Assembly: GCF_900156865.1 (NCBI RefSeq)
Contig: NZ_LT732529.1
Span: forward strand, 885,056-949,055
From: Litchfieldia sinesaloumensis
GTDB lineage: Bacteria; Bacillota; Bacilli; Bacillales; Bacillaceae_L
Reading direction: 5' to 3'
DNA: 64,000 bases
Below are positions 43,789 through 52,195 of this stretch, one piece after another. Numbering within the stretch: position 1 is the first letter of the stretch; each line of letters opens with the position of its first letter. Below the pieces are notes generated by a model. That model was not told the origin of the DNA, did no database searches, and worked only from the letters and a program-made list of their open reading frames with translations. A program made the translations under genes and the position numbers.

Positions 43789-43827
43789 AAATGAAAGTAC
43801 GTGATCAGCGCATTGAGGAGGGAAAGT

Positions 43828-43908
43828 ATGAAATTTTATACGATTAAGTTACCAAAGTTCTTAGGCGGTATCGTCCGTGCGATGTTAGGGTCATTTAAAA
43901 AAGGATAA
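43828..43908 (+). CDS. spoVM: SpoVM, 26-residue spore morphogenesis peptide
   Basis: Amphipathic peptide made in the mother cell; it recognises the convex forespore membrane and anchors SpoIVA to start coat assembly, and is an FtsH substrate. Reading from the ATG at 43828 gives KFYTIKLPKFLGGIVRAM after the initiator Met, identical to the known sequence, ending LGSFKKG where B. subtilis has LGSFRKD. GAGGAGGGAAAG upstream is a near-perfect ribosome site. The conserved Pro that bends the helix is residue 9. The gene stands alone between the rpe terminator and its own terminator. Confidence 0.98.
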   Translation: MKFYTIKLPKFLGGIVRAMLGSFKKG

Positions 43909-43937
43909 AAAAAGCACCGCCTGTAGGTGCTTTTTTT
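43907..43937 (+). terminator. Intrinsic terminator after spoVM
   Basis: AAAAAAGCACC pairs with GGTGCTTTTTT across a 7-base loop. It begins on the spoVM stop codon. Confidence 0.92.
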
Positions 43938-43941
43938 GTGC

Positions 43942-43979
43942 AAATTTTTAGCACTTACATATGTAAGTGCTAAAAATTT
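43942..43979. repeat. Perfect 38-bp palindrome between spoVM and rpmB
   Basis: Two 19-base arms, centred between 43960 and 43961, with no unpaired centre. The left arm ends GCACTTACAT and the right arm begins ATGTAAGTGC; A/T runs flank both sides. It could be a bidirectional terminator for the convergent spoVM and rpmB transcripts, a cruciform-forming site, or a protein-binding dyad. Confidence 0.85.
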
Positions 43980-43987
43980 TTCTTTAT

Positions 43988-44103
43988 GTCTGGCTCCAGT
44001 GGCCATCGACTTGAGTCATAAGCCAATTGGATCGGAAGGTAAGGGCACCTTCTGTCAGCGCTCGTTTTAAGCTTGACGCCAATAAACGCCCTTACACTTT
44101 TCT
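43988..44103 (+). repeat. Dispersed intergenic repeat, copy C
   Basis: 116 bp, beginning GTCTGGCTCCAG, with central GAAGGTAAGGGCACCTTC, then TTTTAAGCTTGACGCC, and ending CCCTTACACTTTTCT. It is the same family as copies A and B. It ends 3 bases from the rpmB stop codon and begins 8 bases past the 38-bp palindrome. A 94-codon plus-strand reading frame across it and rpmB is judged spurious. Confidence 0.75.
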
Positions 44104-44106
44104 TTA

Positions 44107-44295
44107 TTACACGCGTTCTACTTTACCAGATTTTAAAGCTCTTGCAGAAACGTATACGCGTTTTGGTTTACCATCAACTAAAATACGAACTTTTTGTAGG
44201 TTAGCTCCCCATTTACGCTTAGAAGCGTTCATTGCGTGGGAACGAGCATTACCAGTAGTAGTTTTTCTACCTGTAATTACACATTTACGTGCCAT
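44107..44295 (-). CDS. rpmB: Ribosomal protein L28
   Basis: Large-subunit ribosomal protein of 62 residues, minus strand. [33 protein letters not shown] and [16 protein letters not shown] are almost identical to Bacillus L28. Only one Cys remains, so this is the zinc-free (C-minus) form rather than the four-Cys form. Ribosome site AGGAGGGAAATAG precedes the ATG on the complement. It is convergent with spoVM and divergent from yloU, as in B. subtilis. Confidence 0.98.
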   Translation of the reverse strand: MARKCVITGRKTTTGNARSHAMNASKRKWGANLQKVRILVDGKPKRVYVSARALKSGKVERV

Positions 44296-44363
44296 TCTAT
44301 TTCCCTCCTAACTTGCACAGCAACAATCAATCATAATCGCTTTCTTCATAGAAATACTTATAT

Positions 44364-44392
44364 AATTTATCATACTAAATGGGATATTGCAA
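44364..44392 (-). promoter_or_regulatory. Possible sigma-A promoter of rpmB
   Basis: On the minus strand TTGCAA (complement of 44387-44392), 17-base spacer, TAAATT (complement of 44364-44369). Confidence 0.45.
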
Positions 44393-44429
44393 TAGTTCAA
44401 GAGGGGTGTTTAAAGGAAAAATACTTGTC

Positions 44430-44460
44430 AAGACATAGATTTTTTAAAAAGTAATATAAT
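44430..44460 (+). promoter_or_regulatory. Possible sigma-A promoter of yloU-fakA
   Basis: Perfect -10 TATAAT (44455-44460). The -35 is weak: AAGACA (44430-44435) at a 19-base spacing. Lies in the 273-base divergent gap, which holds no gene. Confidence 0.45.
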
Positions 44461-44568
44461 AAAAGGTATGAATACAAACACTAAACATAATGAATTACTT
44501 TTAAAATCTCGGGTGTTATAGTAAAATGACTTTAGCCAAGGTGAACAATTATAAAGGGGGAGACTTCC

Positions 44569-44931
44569 ATGTCCATCGAATTAAAAACGAATTACGGGCA
44601 AATTGATATATCGAATGATGTGATTGCAACGGTTGCTGGAGGAGCTGCAATAGATTGTTACGGGATTGTAGGAATGGCATCTAGAAAGCAAATCAAAGAT
44701 GGTATAACTGAACTTTTACGTAAAGAAAATTTTGCTCGCGGTATTGTTGTTCGTCAAGAAAATGATGAAGTGCATATCGACATGTACATAATAGTAAGTT
44801 ATGGCACGAAAATATCTGAGGTTGCCCACAATGTTCAATCGAAGGTGAAATATACATTAAACCAGACAGTAGGACTTGCTGTTGACTCGGTTAATATTTA
44901 CGTGCAAGGAGTTCGTGTAACGAACCCATAA
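44569..44931 (+). CDS. yloU: Asp23/Gls24 family envelope-stress protein (YloU)
   Basis: 120-residue Asp23/Gls24 protein. In Staphylococcus aureus the related Asp23 sits at the membrane and its loss induces envelope-stress genes; a precise function is not known. Family blocks: GQIDISNDVIATVAGGAA, CYGIVGMASRK, VHIDMYIIVSYGTKI and VDSVNIYVQGVRV. ATG at 44569 with AAGGGGGAGA upstream. Paired with fakA 16 bases downstream, the usual order in Firmicutes. Confidence 0.94.
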   Translation: MSIELKTNYGQIDISNDVIATVAGGAAIDCYGIVGMASRKQIKDGITELLRKENFARGIVVRQENDEVHIDMYIIVSYGTKISEVAHNVQSKVKYTLNQTVGLAVDSVNIYVQGVRVTNP

Positions 44932-44947
44932 AGAGGAGGAAATTTGT

Positions 44948-46630
44948 GTGTCAATTACTACATTAGATGGAAAACGTTTTGCGAAAATGGTGTTATTAGG
45001 AGCTACTCATTTATCTAATAACTCAAAAATGGTAGATGCTCTTAACGTTTTCCCTGTTCCAGATGGTGATACAGGAACAAACATGAATCTATCCATGACA
45101 TCTGGTGCTAAAGAAGTAAAAAATAATGTTACTCCACATATAGGGAAGGTTGGAGCATCCTTAGCTCGAGGATTATTAATGGGTGCTAGAGGGAACTCTG
45201 GTGTAATCTTGTCTCAGTTGTTCAGAGGGTTTTCTAAGGCGATTGAACAAAAAGAAACCTTAACAGCCTCTGAGCTTGCCCACGCCTTTGAAATGGGTGT
45301 GGAAACAGCTTATAAAGCCGTTATGAAACCTGTCGAAGGAACAATACTAACTGTAGCAAAAGATGCTGCGAAACATGCGGTCGCTGTAGCAAAAGACGAG
45401 TCTGATGTTACTGTTGTAATGGAGGAACTCGTAAAAGAAGCAAAAGCATCGTTAGATCGAACACCTGATTTACTTCCTGTATTAAAGGAAGTTGGTGTAG
45501 TTGATAGCGGTGGTCAGGGATTATTACTTGTATATGAAGGATTCCTTGCTGAGCTAAAAGGTGAAACTATTGAAAATATGTCAATTGCGTCACCGTCAAT
45601 GAACGAGCTTGTTAATGCAGAACATCATAAAAGTGTACAAAGTCATATGAACACTGAGGACATTATATTTGGCTACTGTACAGAATTCATGGTAAAGTTT
45701 GAAGCAGAGAAAACTAGCAAAAATCCGTTCTCAGAAGAACAGTTTCGTAATGATCTAAGCAATTACGGTGATTCATTATTAGTTATTTCTGACGAGGACA
45801 TTGTGAAGGTACATATCCATTCAGAGCAACCGGGTAATGTCTTATCATATGGACAACGCTATGGAAGCTTAATCAATATGAAGATTGAAAATATGCGCGA
45901 GCAACATACTGCTATCTTAAACGAAGAAGAGGCACACCCTCCTGTACAAGCCAAAAGCAGCAAGGAAAAAGAAAAATATGCAATCATAACTGTTGCGATG
46001 GGTTCAGGTATAACAGAACTGTTTAAGAGTATTGGAGCTCATGTCGTTATTGAGGGTGGACAAACAATGAATCCGAGTACTGAGGACTTTGTGAAGGCTA
46101 TCGAATCAGTGAACGCGGAAAACTATATTCTTCTCCCAAATAACAAAAATATAATAATGGCAGCTGAACAGGCAGCTACTGTTGTTGAAGGAAATATTAT
46201 TGTTGTCCCATCCAAAACAGTCCCACAAGGGATGTCTGCGTTACTTTCATTTAATCCTACTGGAGAACTTGAAGGAAATCAGTCTTCCATGACAGATGCA
46301 TTAGGAAATGTGAAGACTGGGCAAATTACATTTGCAGTACGAGATACAAATATAGATGGCATAGATATTACCAAAGATGATTTCATGGGAATTGCTGATG
46401 GAAAAATAGTCGTGACAGACAAAGTTAAACTAACTGCGGCAAAAGAATTATTAGCAAATCTTATCTCTCCTGAAGAAGATGAAATCGTAACGATTATCTA
46501 TGGGCAAGATGCTACCAAAGAGGAAGTTAATGAAATCGCCAAGTACCTTGAAGAAGAGTATGAGGACATTGAGGTTGAAACACATAATGGCAATCAACCA
46601 TTATATTCGTTTATCTTCTCAGTTGAATAA
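44948..46630 (+). CDS. fakA: Fatty acid kinase catalytic subunit FakA (YloV)
   Basis: Phosphorylates FakB-bound fatty acids to acyl-phosphate, feeding exogenous fatty acids to PlsX/PlsY. GTG start at 44948 with GAGGAGG 8 bases upstream. 560 residues. The N-terminal DhaL (DAK2) kinase domain has NVFPVPDGDTGTNMNLSM with metal-binding Asp39 and Asp41, and GARGNSGVILSQLFRGF. The middle DAK2-associated region contains IIFGYCTEFMV; the C-terminal domain has FVVTD-like nucleotide-independent FakB-binding features. plsX lies 4.5 kb downstream. FakB is not in this window. Confidence 0.94.
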   Translation: MSITTLDGKRFAKMVLLGATHLSNNSKMVDALNVFPVPDGDTGTNMNLSMTSGAKEVKNNVTPHIGKVGASLARGLLMGARGNSGVILSQLFRGFSKAIEQKETLTASELAHAFEMGVETAYKAVMKPVEGTILTVAKDAAKHAVAVAKDESDVTVVMEELVKEAKASLDRTPDLLPVLKEVGVVDSGGQGLLLVYEGFLAELKGETIENMSIASPSMNELVNAEHHKSVQSHMNTEDIIFGYCTEFMVKFEAEKTSKNPFSEEQFRNDLSNYGDSLLVISDEDIVKVHIHSEQPGNVLSYGQRYGSLINMKIENMREQHTAILNEEEAHPPVQAKSSKEKEKYAIITVAMGSGITELFKSIGAHVVIEGGQTMNPSTEDFVKAIESVNAENYILLPNNKNIIMAAEQAATVVEGNIIVVPSKTVPQGMSALLSFNPTGELEGNQSSMTDALGNVKTGQITFAVRDTNIDGIDITKDDFMGIADGKIVVTDKVKLTAAKELLANLISPEEDEIVTIIYGQDATKEEVNEIAKYLEEEYEDIEVETHNGNQPLYSFIFSVE

Positions 46631-46636
46631 TGGTGT

Positions 46637-46668
46637 AAAATAGAAGGGATTTATCCCTTCTATTTTTT
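46637..46668 (+). terminator. Intrinsic terminator after fakA
   Basis: AATAGAAGGGA pairs with TCCCTTCTATT across a 4-base loop, followed by TTTT. Confidence 0.92.
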
Positions 46669-46770
46669 GGGCGCAATTTCCTGTAGATAAAAATGTTATA
46701 GACAAATAGAGTAATATGTAGGAACACAGATTAACCTTATACCATAAACAAAAGGTAAGGGGGAAAACGC

Positions 46771-47433
46771 ATGAAGTATAGAAGTGTTTTTGATATTATT
46801 GGTCCTGTAATGATTGGCCCATCAAGCTCTCATACAGCAGGAGCGGCTCGTATCGGAAGAGTGGCAAGAAGTTTATTTGGTCGAGAACCAAAATGGGCGA
46901 AAATCTCTTTCTACGGTTCATTCGCTGAAACGTATAAAGGTCATGGGACAGATGTTGCAATAGTCGGTGGTTTGCTTGATTTTGATACTTTTGATGAAAG
47001 AATTAAGACTTCGTTGGAAATTGCCAAGCAAGCAGGTATCAAAATAAACTTCATTGAAGAGGAAGCAATTCCAGAACATCCAAATACGGCTCGTGTTTCG
47101 ATTGGTGATGATGATGGGGAATTAGAACTAGTTGGAATCTCCATTGGTGGCGGTAAAATTGAAATCATTGAGTTGAATGGATTTCAGCTACGCTTGTCAG
47201 GTAATCACCCTGCCATTCTTGTTGTTCACAATGACCGTTATGGTGCGATTGCGGGAGTAGCGAATGTACTTGCAAAATATGCAATTAACATTGGGCATAT
47301 GGAGGTAGCGAGAAAAGAAAAAGGAATGCAAGCCCTTATGACGATAGAGGTAGATCAAAACATTGATCAGGAAGTGTTAGATGAACTTTCCACCCTACCT
47401 AATATATTAAAAGTAACTAAAATTGTCGACTAG
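46771..47433 (+). CDS. sdaAB: L-serine dehydratase, beta subunit
   Basis: Small subunit of the iron-sulfur L-serine deaminase that converts serine to pyruvate and ammonia. 220 residues. The N-terminal domain has FDIIGPVMIGPSSSHTAGA, the serine-binding SSSHT motif. A C-terminal ACT domain (about 145-220; AILVVHNDRYGAIAGVANVL) probably senses serine. ATG at 46771 with GTAAGGGGG upstream. Followed 47 bases later by sdaAA; the two-subunit form is typical of Bacilli. The 102 bases after the fakA terminator gave no clear promoter by eye. Confidence 0.97.
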   Translation: MKYRSVFDIIGPVMIGPSSSHTAGAARIGRVARSLFGREPKWAKISFYGSFAETYKGHGTDVAIVGGLLDFDTFDERIKTSLEIAKQAGIKINFIEEEAIPEHPNTARVSIGDDDGELELVGISIGGGKIEIIELNGFQLRLSGNHPAILVVHNDRYGAIAGVANVLAKYAINIGHMEVARKEKGMQALMTIEVDQNIDQEVLDELSTLPNILKVTKIVD

Positions 47434-47480
47434 GCATTACAAATCAAATGCGCCTTGCGCAAGCGACAGGAGGTTTTTGT

Positions 47481-48368
47481 ATGTTTCGTAATGTTGCTGA
47501 GTTAGTAGAGCTTGCCACGACTAAAAATATGAAAATAGCAGATGTAATGATTGAACAAGAGGTTGAAGTGACAGGAAAAAGCCGCGAAGTAATCATTACA
47601 CAAATGGAAAAAAATCTAGAAGTAATGGAAAAGGCTGTTGAGAGAGGTCTAGCAGGTGTGTCATCCCATTCAGGATTAACAGGTGGAGATGCAGTTCTAT
47701 TACAGGAATATATAAAAAAAGGTAATTTTCTAACTGGTCAAACAGTCTTAGATGCTGTCAGCAAAGCTGTTGCTACAAACGAAGTCAATGCCGCTATGGG
47801 AACAATCTGTGCCACACCAACTGCAGGTTCTGCCGGAGTTGTACCAGGTACCTTGTTTGCTGTAAAAGAGAAATTAAACCCCACTAAAGAACAAATGGTT
47901 CAATTTTTGTTTACAGCTGGTGCATTTGGTTTTGTTGTTGCAAATAATGCCTCTATTTCTGGTGCTGCCGGTGGCTGTCAAGCGGAAGTGGGTTCTGCTT
48001 CAGGTATGGCTGCTGCTGCCATTGTGGAAATGGCAGGAGGATCTCCGCAGCAATCTGCAGAAGCGATGGCAATTACCTTGAAAAATATGCTTGGTCTAGT
48101 ATGTGACCCAGTAGCTGGACTTGTTGAAGTGCCATGCGTAAAACGAAATGCAATGGGAGCAGCAAACGCAATGGTAGCAGCAGATATGGCTCTTGCGGGT
48201 ATTACAAGTAGAATACCGTGTGATGAAGTGATCGATGCGATGTATAGAATAGGTCAGACAATGCCAACAGCTTTAAAAGAAACGGCACAGGGAGGACTAG
48301 CCGCAACCCCAACCGGACGTGCACTTGAAGCTAAGATTTTTGGGAGTGCGCTAAACAGCGGTGAATAG
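47481..48368 (+). CDS. sdaAA: L-serine dehydratase, alpha subunit
   Basis: Catalytic iron-sulfur subunit of serine dehydratase. The ATG at 47481 follows CAGGAGGTTTT with ideal spacing; an in-frame ATG at 47448 has no ribosome site. 295 residues (300 in B. subtilis). Conserved blocks: GLAGVSSHSGLTGGDA, MGTICATPTAGSAGV, GLVCDPVAGLVEVPCVKRN and GGLAATPTGR. Cys in TICAT, VCDP and PCVK are the likely 4Fe-4S ligands. Overlaps recG by 8 bases. Confidence 0.96.
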   Translation: MFRNVAELVELATTKNMKIADVMIEQEVEVTGKSREVIITQMEKNLEVMEKAVERGLAGVSSHSGLTGGDAVLLQEYIKKGNFLTGQTVLDAVSKAVATNEVNAAMGTICATPTAGSAGVVPGTLFAVKEKLNPTKEQMVQFLFTAGAFGFVVANNASISGAAGGCQAEVGSASGMAAAAIVEMAGGSPQQSAEAMAITLKNMLGLVCDPVAGLVEVPCVKRNAMGAANAMVAADMALAGITSRIPCDEVIDAMYRIGQTMPTALKETAQGGLAATPTGRALEAKIFGSALNSGE

Positions 48369-50409
48369 TCTTTTACAGCAGCCTGTCACTGAAATCAAAG
48401 GGATTGGTGAGGAGACAGGACTGCAACTAAATGATATGCATATTTTTACTATTCTTGACCTACTTTTGTATTTCCCATATCGATTTGAAGATTATAGTTT
48501 GCGAGATCTTGCAGAGGTTAAGCACGAAGAGAAAATAACGATTGAGGGTAAGATTCATAGTGAACCACTTTTAACCTACTATAATCGCAAGCGTTCGCGT
48601 TTAACTTTCAGGGTCTTAGTGGGTCGCTATTTAATAACAGCGACCTGTTTTAATAGACCGTATTATAAAAATAAAATTTCATTAAATGATACCATTACAA
48701 TTACAGGGAAATGGGATCAACATCGTCAAACCATAACCGTTAGTGAGCTCGTGTTTGGTCCTATGATACAGGATAATCGGATTGAACCTATCTATTCAGT
48801 TAGAGGGAAAATTACTGTTAAAGGAATGAAACGATTTATCGCTCTTGCTCTCAAACAATACGGCAACCAGATTGAAGATAATCTTCCAGAGCAACTATTG
48901 ACAACATACCGTCTTATATCAAAGAAGGATGCTGTTAAAATTATGCATCATCCTACAAGTCATCAAGATTTAAAACATGCTAGAAGACGATTTGTGTATG
49001 AAGAGTTTCTTCTTTTTCAACTAAAAATGCAAGCATTAAGGAAGTTTGAAAGAGAACAAACAGCAGGTGCACCAATGGATTTTCAGATGGAACAATTAGA
49101 AGGATTTATGGATAAATTGCCATTTCCATTAACAAACGCCCAAACTCGTGTTGTTACTGAAATTATAAATGACCTCCGCTCCCCGTACAGAATGAATCGC
49201 TTGCTTCAAGGTGATGTAGGATCTGGAAAAACTGTTGTTGCAGCTATTTCTTTATATGCAGCTATTCTATCAGGATATCAAGGTGCATTAATGGTACCAA
49301 CTGAAATTCTAGCAGAACAGCATGCACAATCTCTAACGGATTTATTTGCGAAATATGACATAAATATTCAGTTGTTAACAAGTTCGGTTAAAGGTAAACG
49401 AAGACGGGAACTTTTAGAGCAACTTGAAACAGGAGAGATTCATATATTGGTGGGTACCCATGCCCTTATCCAAGATGAAGTTAATTTTCATAAACTTGGT
49501 CTGGTAATAACAGACGAACAACATCGATTTGGTGTTGAACAACGTAGGATTTTACGCGAAAAAGGCGAACATCCTGATGTTCTTTTTATGACTGCTACAC
49601 CTATTCCTAGAACGCTTGCGATTACCGTCTTTGGTGAAATGGATGTTTCGATTATCGATGAAATGCCAGCGGGGCGAAAGAGAATCGAGACATACTGGGT
49701 TAAGCATGAGATGTTGGAGAGGATACTTGTATTTATTGAAAAAGAGCTTTCAAAAGGTAGACAAGCATATGTAATTTGTCCTCTAATTGAAGAATCGGAT
49801 AAACTTGATGTGCAAAATGCCATTGATGTTCATACCATGCTTTCGTTTCATTTTCAAAATAAAGCAAATGTTGGATTAATGCATGGTAGGCTGTCCGCAG
49901 ATGAAAAGGAACATGTAATGAGGCAATTTAGTGACAATGACGTTCAAATCCTCGTTTCAACAACTGTAGTAGAAGTTGGTGTGAACGTTCCAAATGCGAC
50001 ATTAATGGTCATTTATGATGCAGAACGATTTGGATTATCTCAACTACATCAATTACGGGGACGTGTTGGCCGGGGGAGTGAACAGTCCTATTGTATCTTA
50101 CTTGCTGATCCAAAGTCAGAGGTTGGAAAAGAACGTATGCGGATTATGACCGAAACAAACGACGGTTTTGTTCTTTCGGAAAAGGACTTAGAGCTTCGTG
50201 GACCAGGAGACTTCTTTGGGAGAAAACAAAGTGGTGTTCCAGAATTCAAGGTAGCGGATATGGTTCATGATTATCGTGCCTTAGAGGTTGCTCGAAATGA
50301 TGCTACAAAATTAATCAATTCAGAAGCCTTCTGGAAGGATCAATCTTATAAATATCTAAGAGATGATTTACTACAATCAGGAGTTCTAGACGGAGAAAAG
50401 CTCGATTAA
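48361..50409 (+). CDS. recG: ATP-dependent DNA helicase RecG
   Basis: Branch-migration helicase that remodels stalled forks and Holliday junctions. GTG start at 48361, overlapping the sdaAA stop; ribosome site weak, so translation is likely coupled. 682 residues, identical in length to B. subtilis RecG. The N-terminal wedge (OB) domain contains KGIGEETGLQL and LLYFPYRFEDY. Helicase motifs: Walker A GDVGSGKT (284-291), DEQHRFGVEQR, MTATPIPRTLAI, STTVVEVGVNVPNAT and LHQLRGRVGRG. The C-terminal KDLELRGPGDFFGRKQSG is diagnostic. Confidence 0.98.
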   Translation: MNSLLQQPVTEIKGIGEETGLQLNDMHIFTILDLLLYFPYRFEDYSLRDLAEVKHEEKITIEGKIHSEPLLTYYNRKRSRLTFRVLVGRYLITATCFNRPYYKNKISLNDTITITGKWDQHRQTITVSELVFGPMIQDNRIEPIYSVRGKITVKGMKRFIALALKQYGNQIEDNLPEQLLTTYRLISKKDAVKIMHHPTSHQDLKHARRRFVYEEFLLFQLKMQALRKFEREQTAGAPMDFQMEQLEGFMDKLPFPLTNAQTRVVTEIINDLRSPYRMNRLLQGDVGSGKTVVAAISLYAAILSGYQGALMVPTEILAEQHAQSLTDLFAKYDINIQLLTSSVKGKRRRELLEQLETGEIHILVGTHALIQDEVNFHKLGLVITDEQHRFGVEQRRILREKGEHPDVLFMTATPIPRTLAITVFGEMDVSIIDEMPAGRKRIETYWVKHEMLERILVFIEKELSKGRQAYVICPLIEESDKLDVQNAIDVHTMLSFHFQNKANVGLMHGRLSADEKEHVMRQFSDNDVQILVSTTVVEVGVNVPNATLMVIYDAERFGLSQLHQLRGRVGRGSEQSYCILLADPKSEVGKERMRIMTETNDGFVLSEKDLELRGPGDFFGRKQSGVPEFKVADMVHDYRALEVARNDATKLINSEAFWKDQSYKYLRDDLLQSGVLDGEKLD

Positions 50410-50440
50410 AGTAGTGCAACCGAAATTGTAATTGAATTAG

Positions 50441-50483
50441 GGCAGATTGTGTGGAGTATTTCTTCTTGCAATCTGCTTTTTTT
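50441..50483 (+). terminator. Intrinsic terminator after recG
   Basis: GCAGATTG pairs with CAATCTGC across a 19-base loop, then TTTTTTT. Its right arm overlaps the -35 of the fapR promoter. Confidence 0.8.
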
Positions 50484-50494
50484 GATTATATACT
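50466..50494 (+). promoter_or_regulatory. Sigma-A promoter of fapR-plsX-fabD-fabG
   Basis: TTGCAA (50466-50471), 17-base spacer, TATACT (50489-50494). The start site would fall at about 50501, inside the FapR operator. Confidence 0.75.
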
Positions 50495-50498
50495 AACT

Positions 50499-50517
50499 AT
50501 TAGTACCTAGTCTTAAG
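50499..50517 (+). promoter_or_regulatory. FapR operator
   Basis: ATTAGTACCTAGTCTTAAG closely matches the FapR site recalled from B. subtilis (TTAGTACC...TCTTAA). It covers the predicted transcription start, so FapR would block its own operon; malonyl-CoA releases it. Confidence 0.88.
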
Positions 50518-50538
50518 AGTGCGGACGGTGTATTTTTA

Positions 50539-51120
50539 ATGAGAAGAAATAAAAAAGAACGGCAACAACTGCTTCAGGAAACCATTCAAGTTAATCCATT
50601 TATAACTGATGAAGATTTAGCAGAAAAATTTATGGTAAGTGTTCAAACAATTCGATTGGATAGACTAGAACTATCTATTCCTGAACTTCGTGAACGAATC
50701 AAAAATGTTGCTGAAAAAAAACTAGAAAATGAAGTGAAATCATTACCAATTGATGAGGTAATTGGTGAAATTATTGATATTGAACTTGATCAGAGTGCGA
50801 TTTCAATCTTTGAAGTCACCGATGAGCATGTTTTTAAACGAAATCATATTGCCCGTGGACATCATCTCTTTGCTCAAGCAAACTCGCTAGCTGTTGCTGT
50901 GATTAATGATGAACTGGCCCTTACTGCAAAAGCAAACATACGCTTTACGAGGCAGGTTAAATTAGGGGAAAGGGTCGTTGCAAAAGCAAAAGTGAAGGGC
51001 GTCCCAGATAAAGGAAGAACAATTGTAGATGTAAATAGCTATGTTGGAAATGAGCCTGTTTTTTCGGGTGAATTTACGATGTTTCGTTCAAATAAACAAG
51101 TTAAGCTTGATTCAGAATAG
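50539..51120 (+). CDS. fapR: FapR, malonyl-CoA-responsive lipid synthesis repressor
   Basis: Global repressor of fatty-acid and phospholipid genes; malonyl-CoA is the inducer. 193 residues (188 in B. subtilis). DeoR-type helix-turn-helix at residues 5-60 ([24 protein letters not shown]), a linker helix, then a hotdog-fold ligand domain (about 75-190; [33 protein letters not shown]). ATG at 50539 with a weak ribosome site (GGACGGTG). Autoregulated through the operator just upstream. Confidence 0.97.
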   Translation: MRRNKKERQQLLQETIQVNPFITDEDLAEKFMVSVQTIRLDRLELSIPELRERIKNVAEKKLENEVKSLPIDEVIGEIIDIELDQSAISIFEVTDEHVFKRNHIARGHHLFAQANSLAVAVINDELALTAKANIRFTRQVKLGERVVAKAKVKGVPDKGRTIVDVNSYVGNEPVFSGEFTMFRSNKQVKLDSE

Positions 51121-51181
51121 GTTAACGTTTGATAAAAGTGTAATAATACTATTTAACAGCAAACAGAAGGACTGATACAAA

Positions 51182-52183
51182 ATGAAAATAGCAATCGATG
51201 CAATGGGTGGAGACCATGCACCTGAAGAAATTGTTAAGGGAACAATGACTGCACTGCAGCACTATACTGATTTAGAAGTTACACTGGTTGGTGATGAAGA
51301 TAAAATTCGTCAATACATAACTTCGGAAGAAAGAGTATCCATTATACATACAACAGAAGTAATTGAAGGCACAGATGAGCCCGTTAGAGCGGTTCGTAGA
51401 AAAAAGAATGCATCCATGGTACTAATGGCCAAGGAAGTTAGTGAAGGTCGTGCAGATGCATGTATTTCTGCTGGAAATACTGGGGCACTAATGACGGCTG
51501 GGCTTTTTATCGTAGGGAGAATTGAAGGGATTGACCGCCCGGCTCTAGCACCTACATTGCCCACTTTAAATAAACAGGGCTTTCTTATGTTAGATGTTGG
51601 TGCAAATGTTGATGCAAAACCCGAACACCTACTTCAATATGCAATAATGGGATCCATCTACTCTGACAAAGTTCGAGGAGTCAAGAATCCAAGGGTGGGT
51701 CTATTAAATGTTGGAACGGAAGATAAAAAGGGTAATGAGCTTACAAAACAAGCATTTGATTTATTGAAATCATCCAAACTTAACTTTGTCGGAAACGTTG
51801 AAGCAAGAGATTTACTAGACGGAGTTGCAGATGTTGTAGTGACAGATGGTTTTACAGGAAACGTTGCTCTAAAGACAGTTGAAGGTACGGCACTTTCAAT
51901 GTTTAAGATGCTTAAAACAGCATTTACTAGTAATCTAAAAAGCAAACTTGCGGCCGGACTACTGATGCCACAATTAAAGATATTGAAAAAGACGATGGAT
52001 TACTCTGAATATGGTGGAGCGGGATTGTTTGGCTTAAAAGCGCCCGTTATTAAAGCACACGGTTCTTCGGATGCAAATGGTATATTTAGTGCAATACGTC
52101 AAACATACGATATGGTTGAAAAAGATGTTGCAGGAACAATACATAAAACATTAGAGGATATACATCCAAAAGTAAATGAATAG
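51182..52183 (+). CDS. plsX: Phosphate acyltransferase PlsX
   Basis: Converts acyl-ACP to acyl-phosphate for PlsY, starting phospholipid synthesis; peripheral membrane enzyme. 333 residues, same as B. subtilis. [18 protein letters not shown] at the N-terminus, [16 protein letters not shown] and [16 protein letters not shown] are conserved. ATG at 51182, 61 bases after fapR, with AGAAGGA upstream. Located between fapR and fabD as in other Bacilli. Confidence 0.98.
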   Translation: MKIAIDAMGGDHAPEEIVKGTMTALQHYTDLEVTLVGDEDKIRQYITSEERVSIIHTTEVIEGTDEPVRAVRRKKNASMVLMAKEVSEGRADACISAGNTGALMTAGLFIVGRIEGIDRPALAPTLPTLNKQGFLMLDVGANVDAKPEHLLQYAIMGSIYSDKVRGVKNPRVGLLNVGTEDKKGNELTKQAFDLLKSSKLNFVGNVEARDLLDGVADVVVTDGFTGNVALKTVEGTALSMFKMLKTAFTSNLKSKLAAGLLMPQLKILKKTMDYSEYGGAGLFGLKAPVIKAHGSSDANGIFSAIRQTYDMVEKDVAGTIHKTLEDIHPKVNE

Positions 52184-52195
52184 GGGGAATATAGA

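Noticed and set aside
44027-44311. 94-codon plus-strand frame
   Set aside because: It runs through repeat copy C and antisense to rpmB, which is a certain gene on the other strand.
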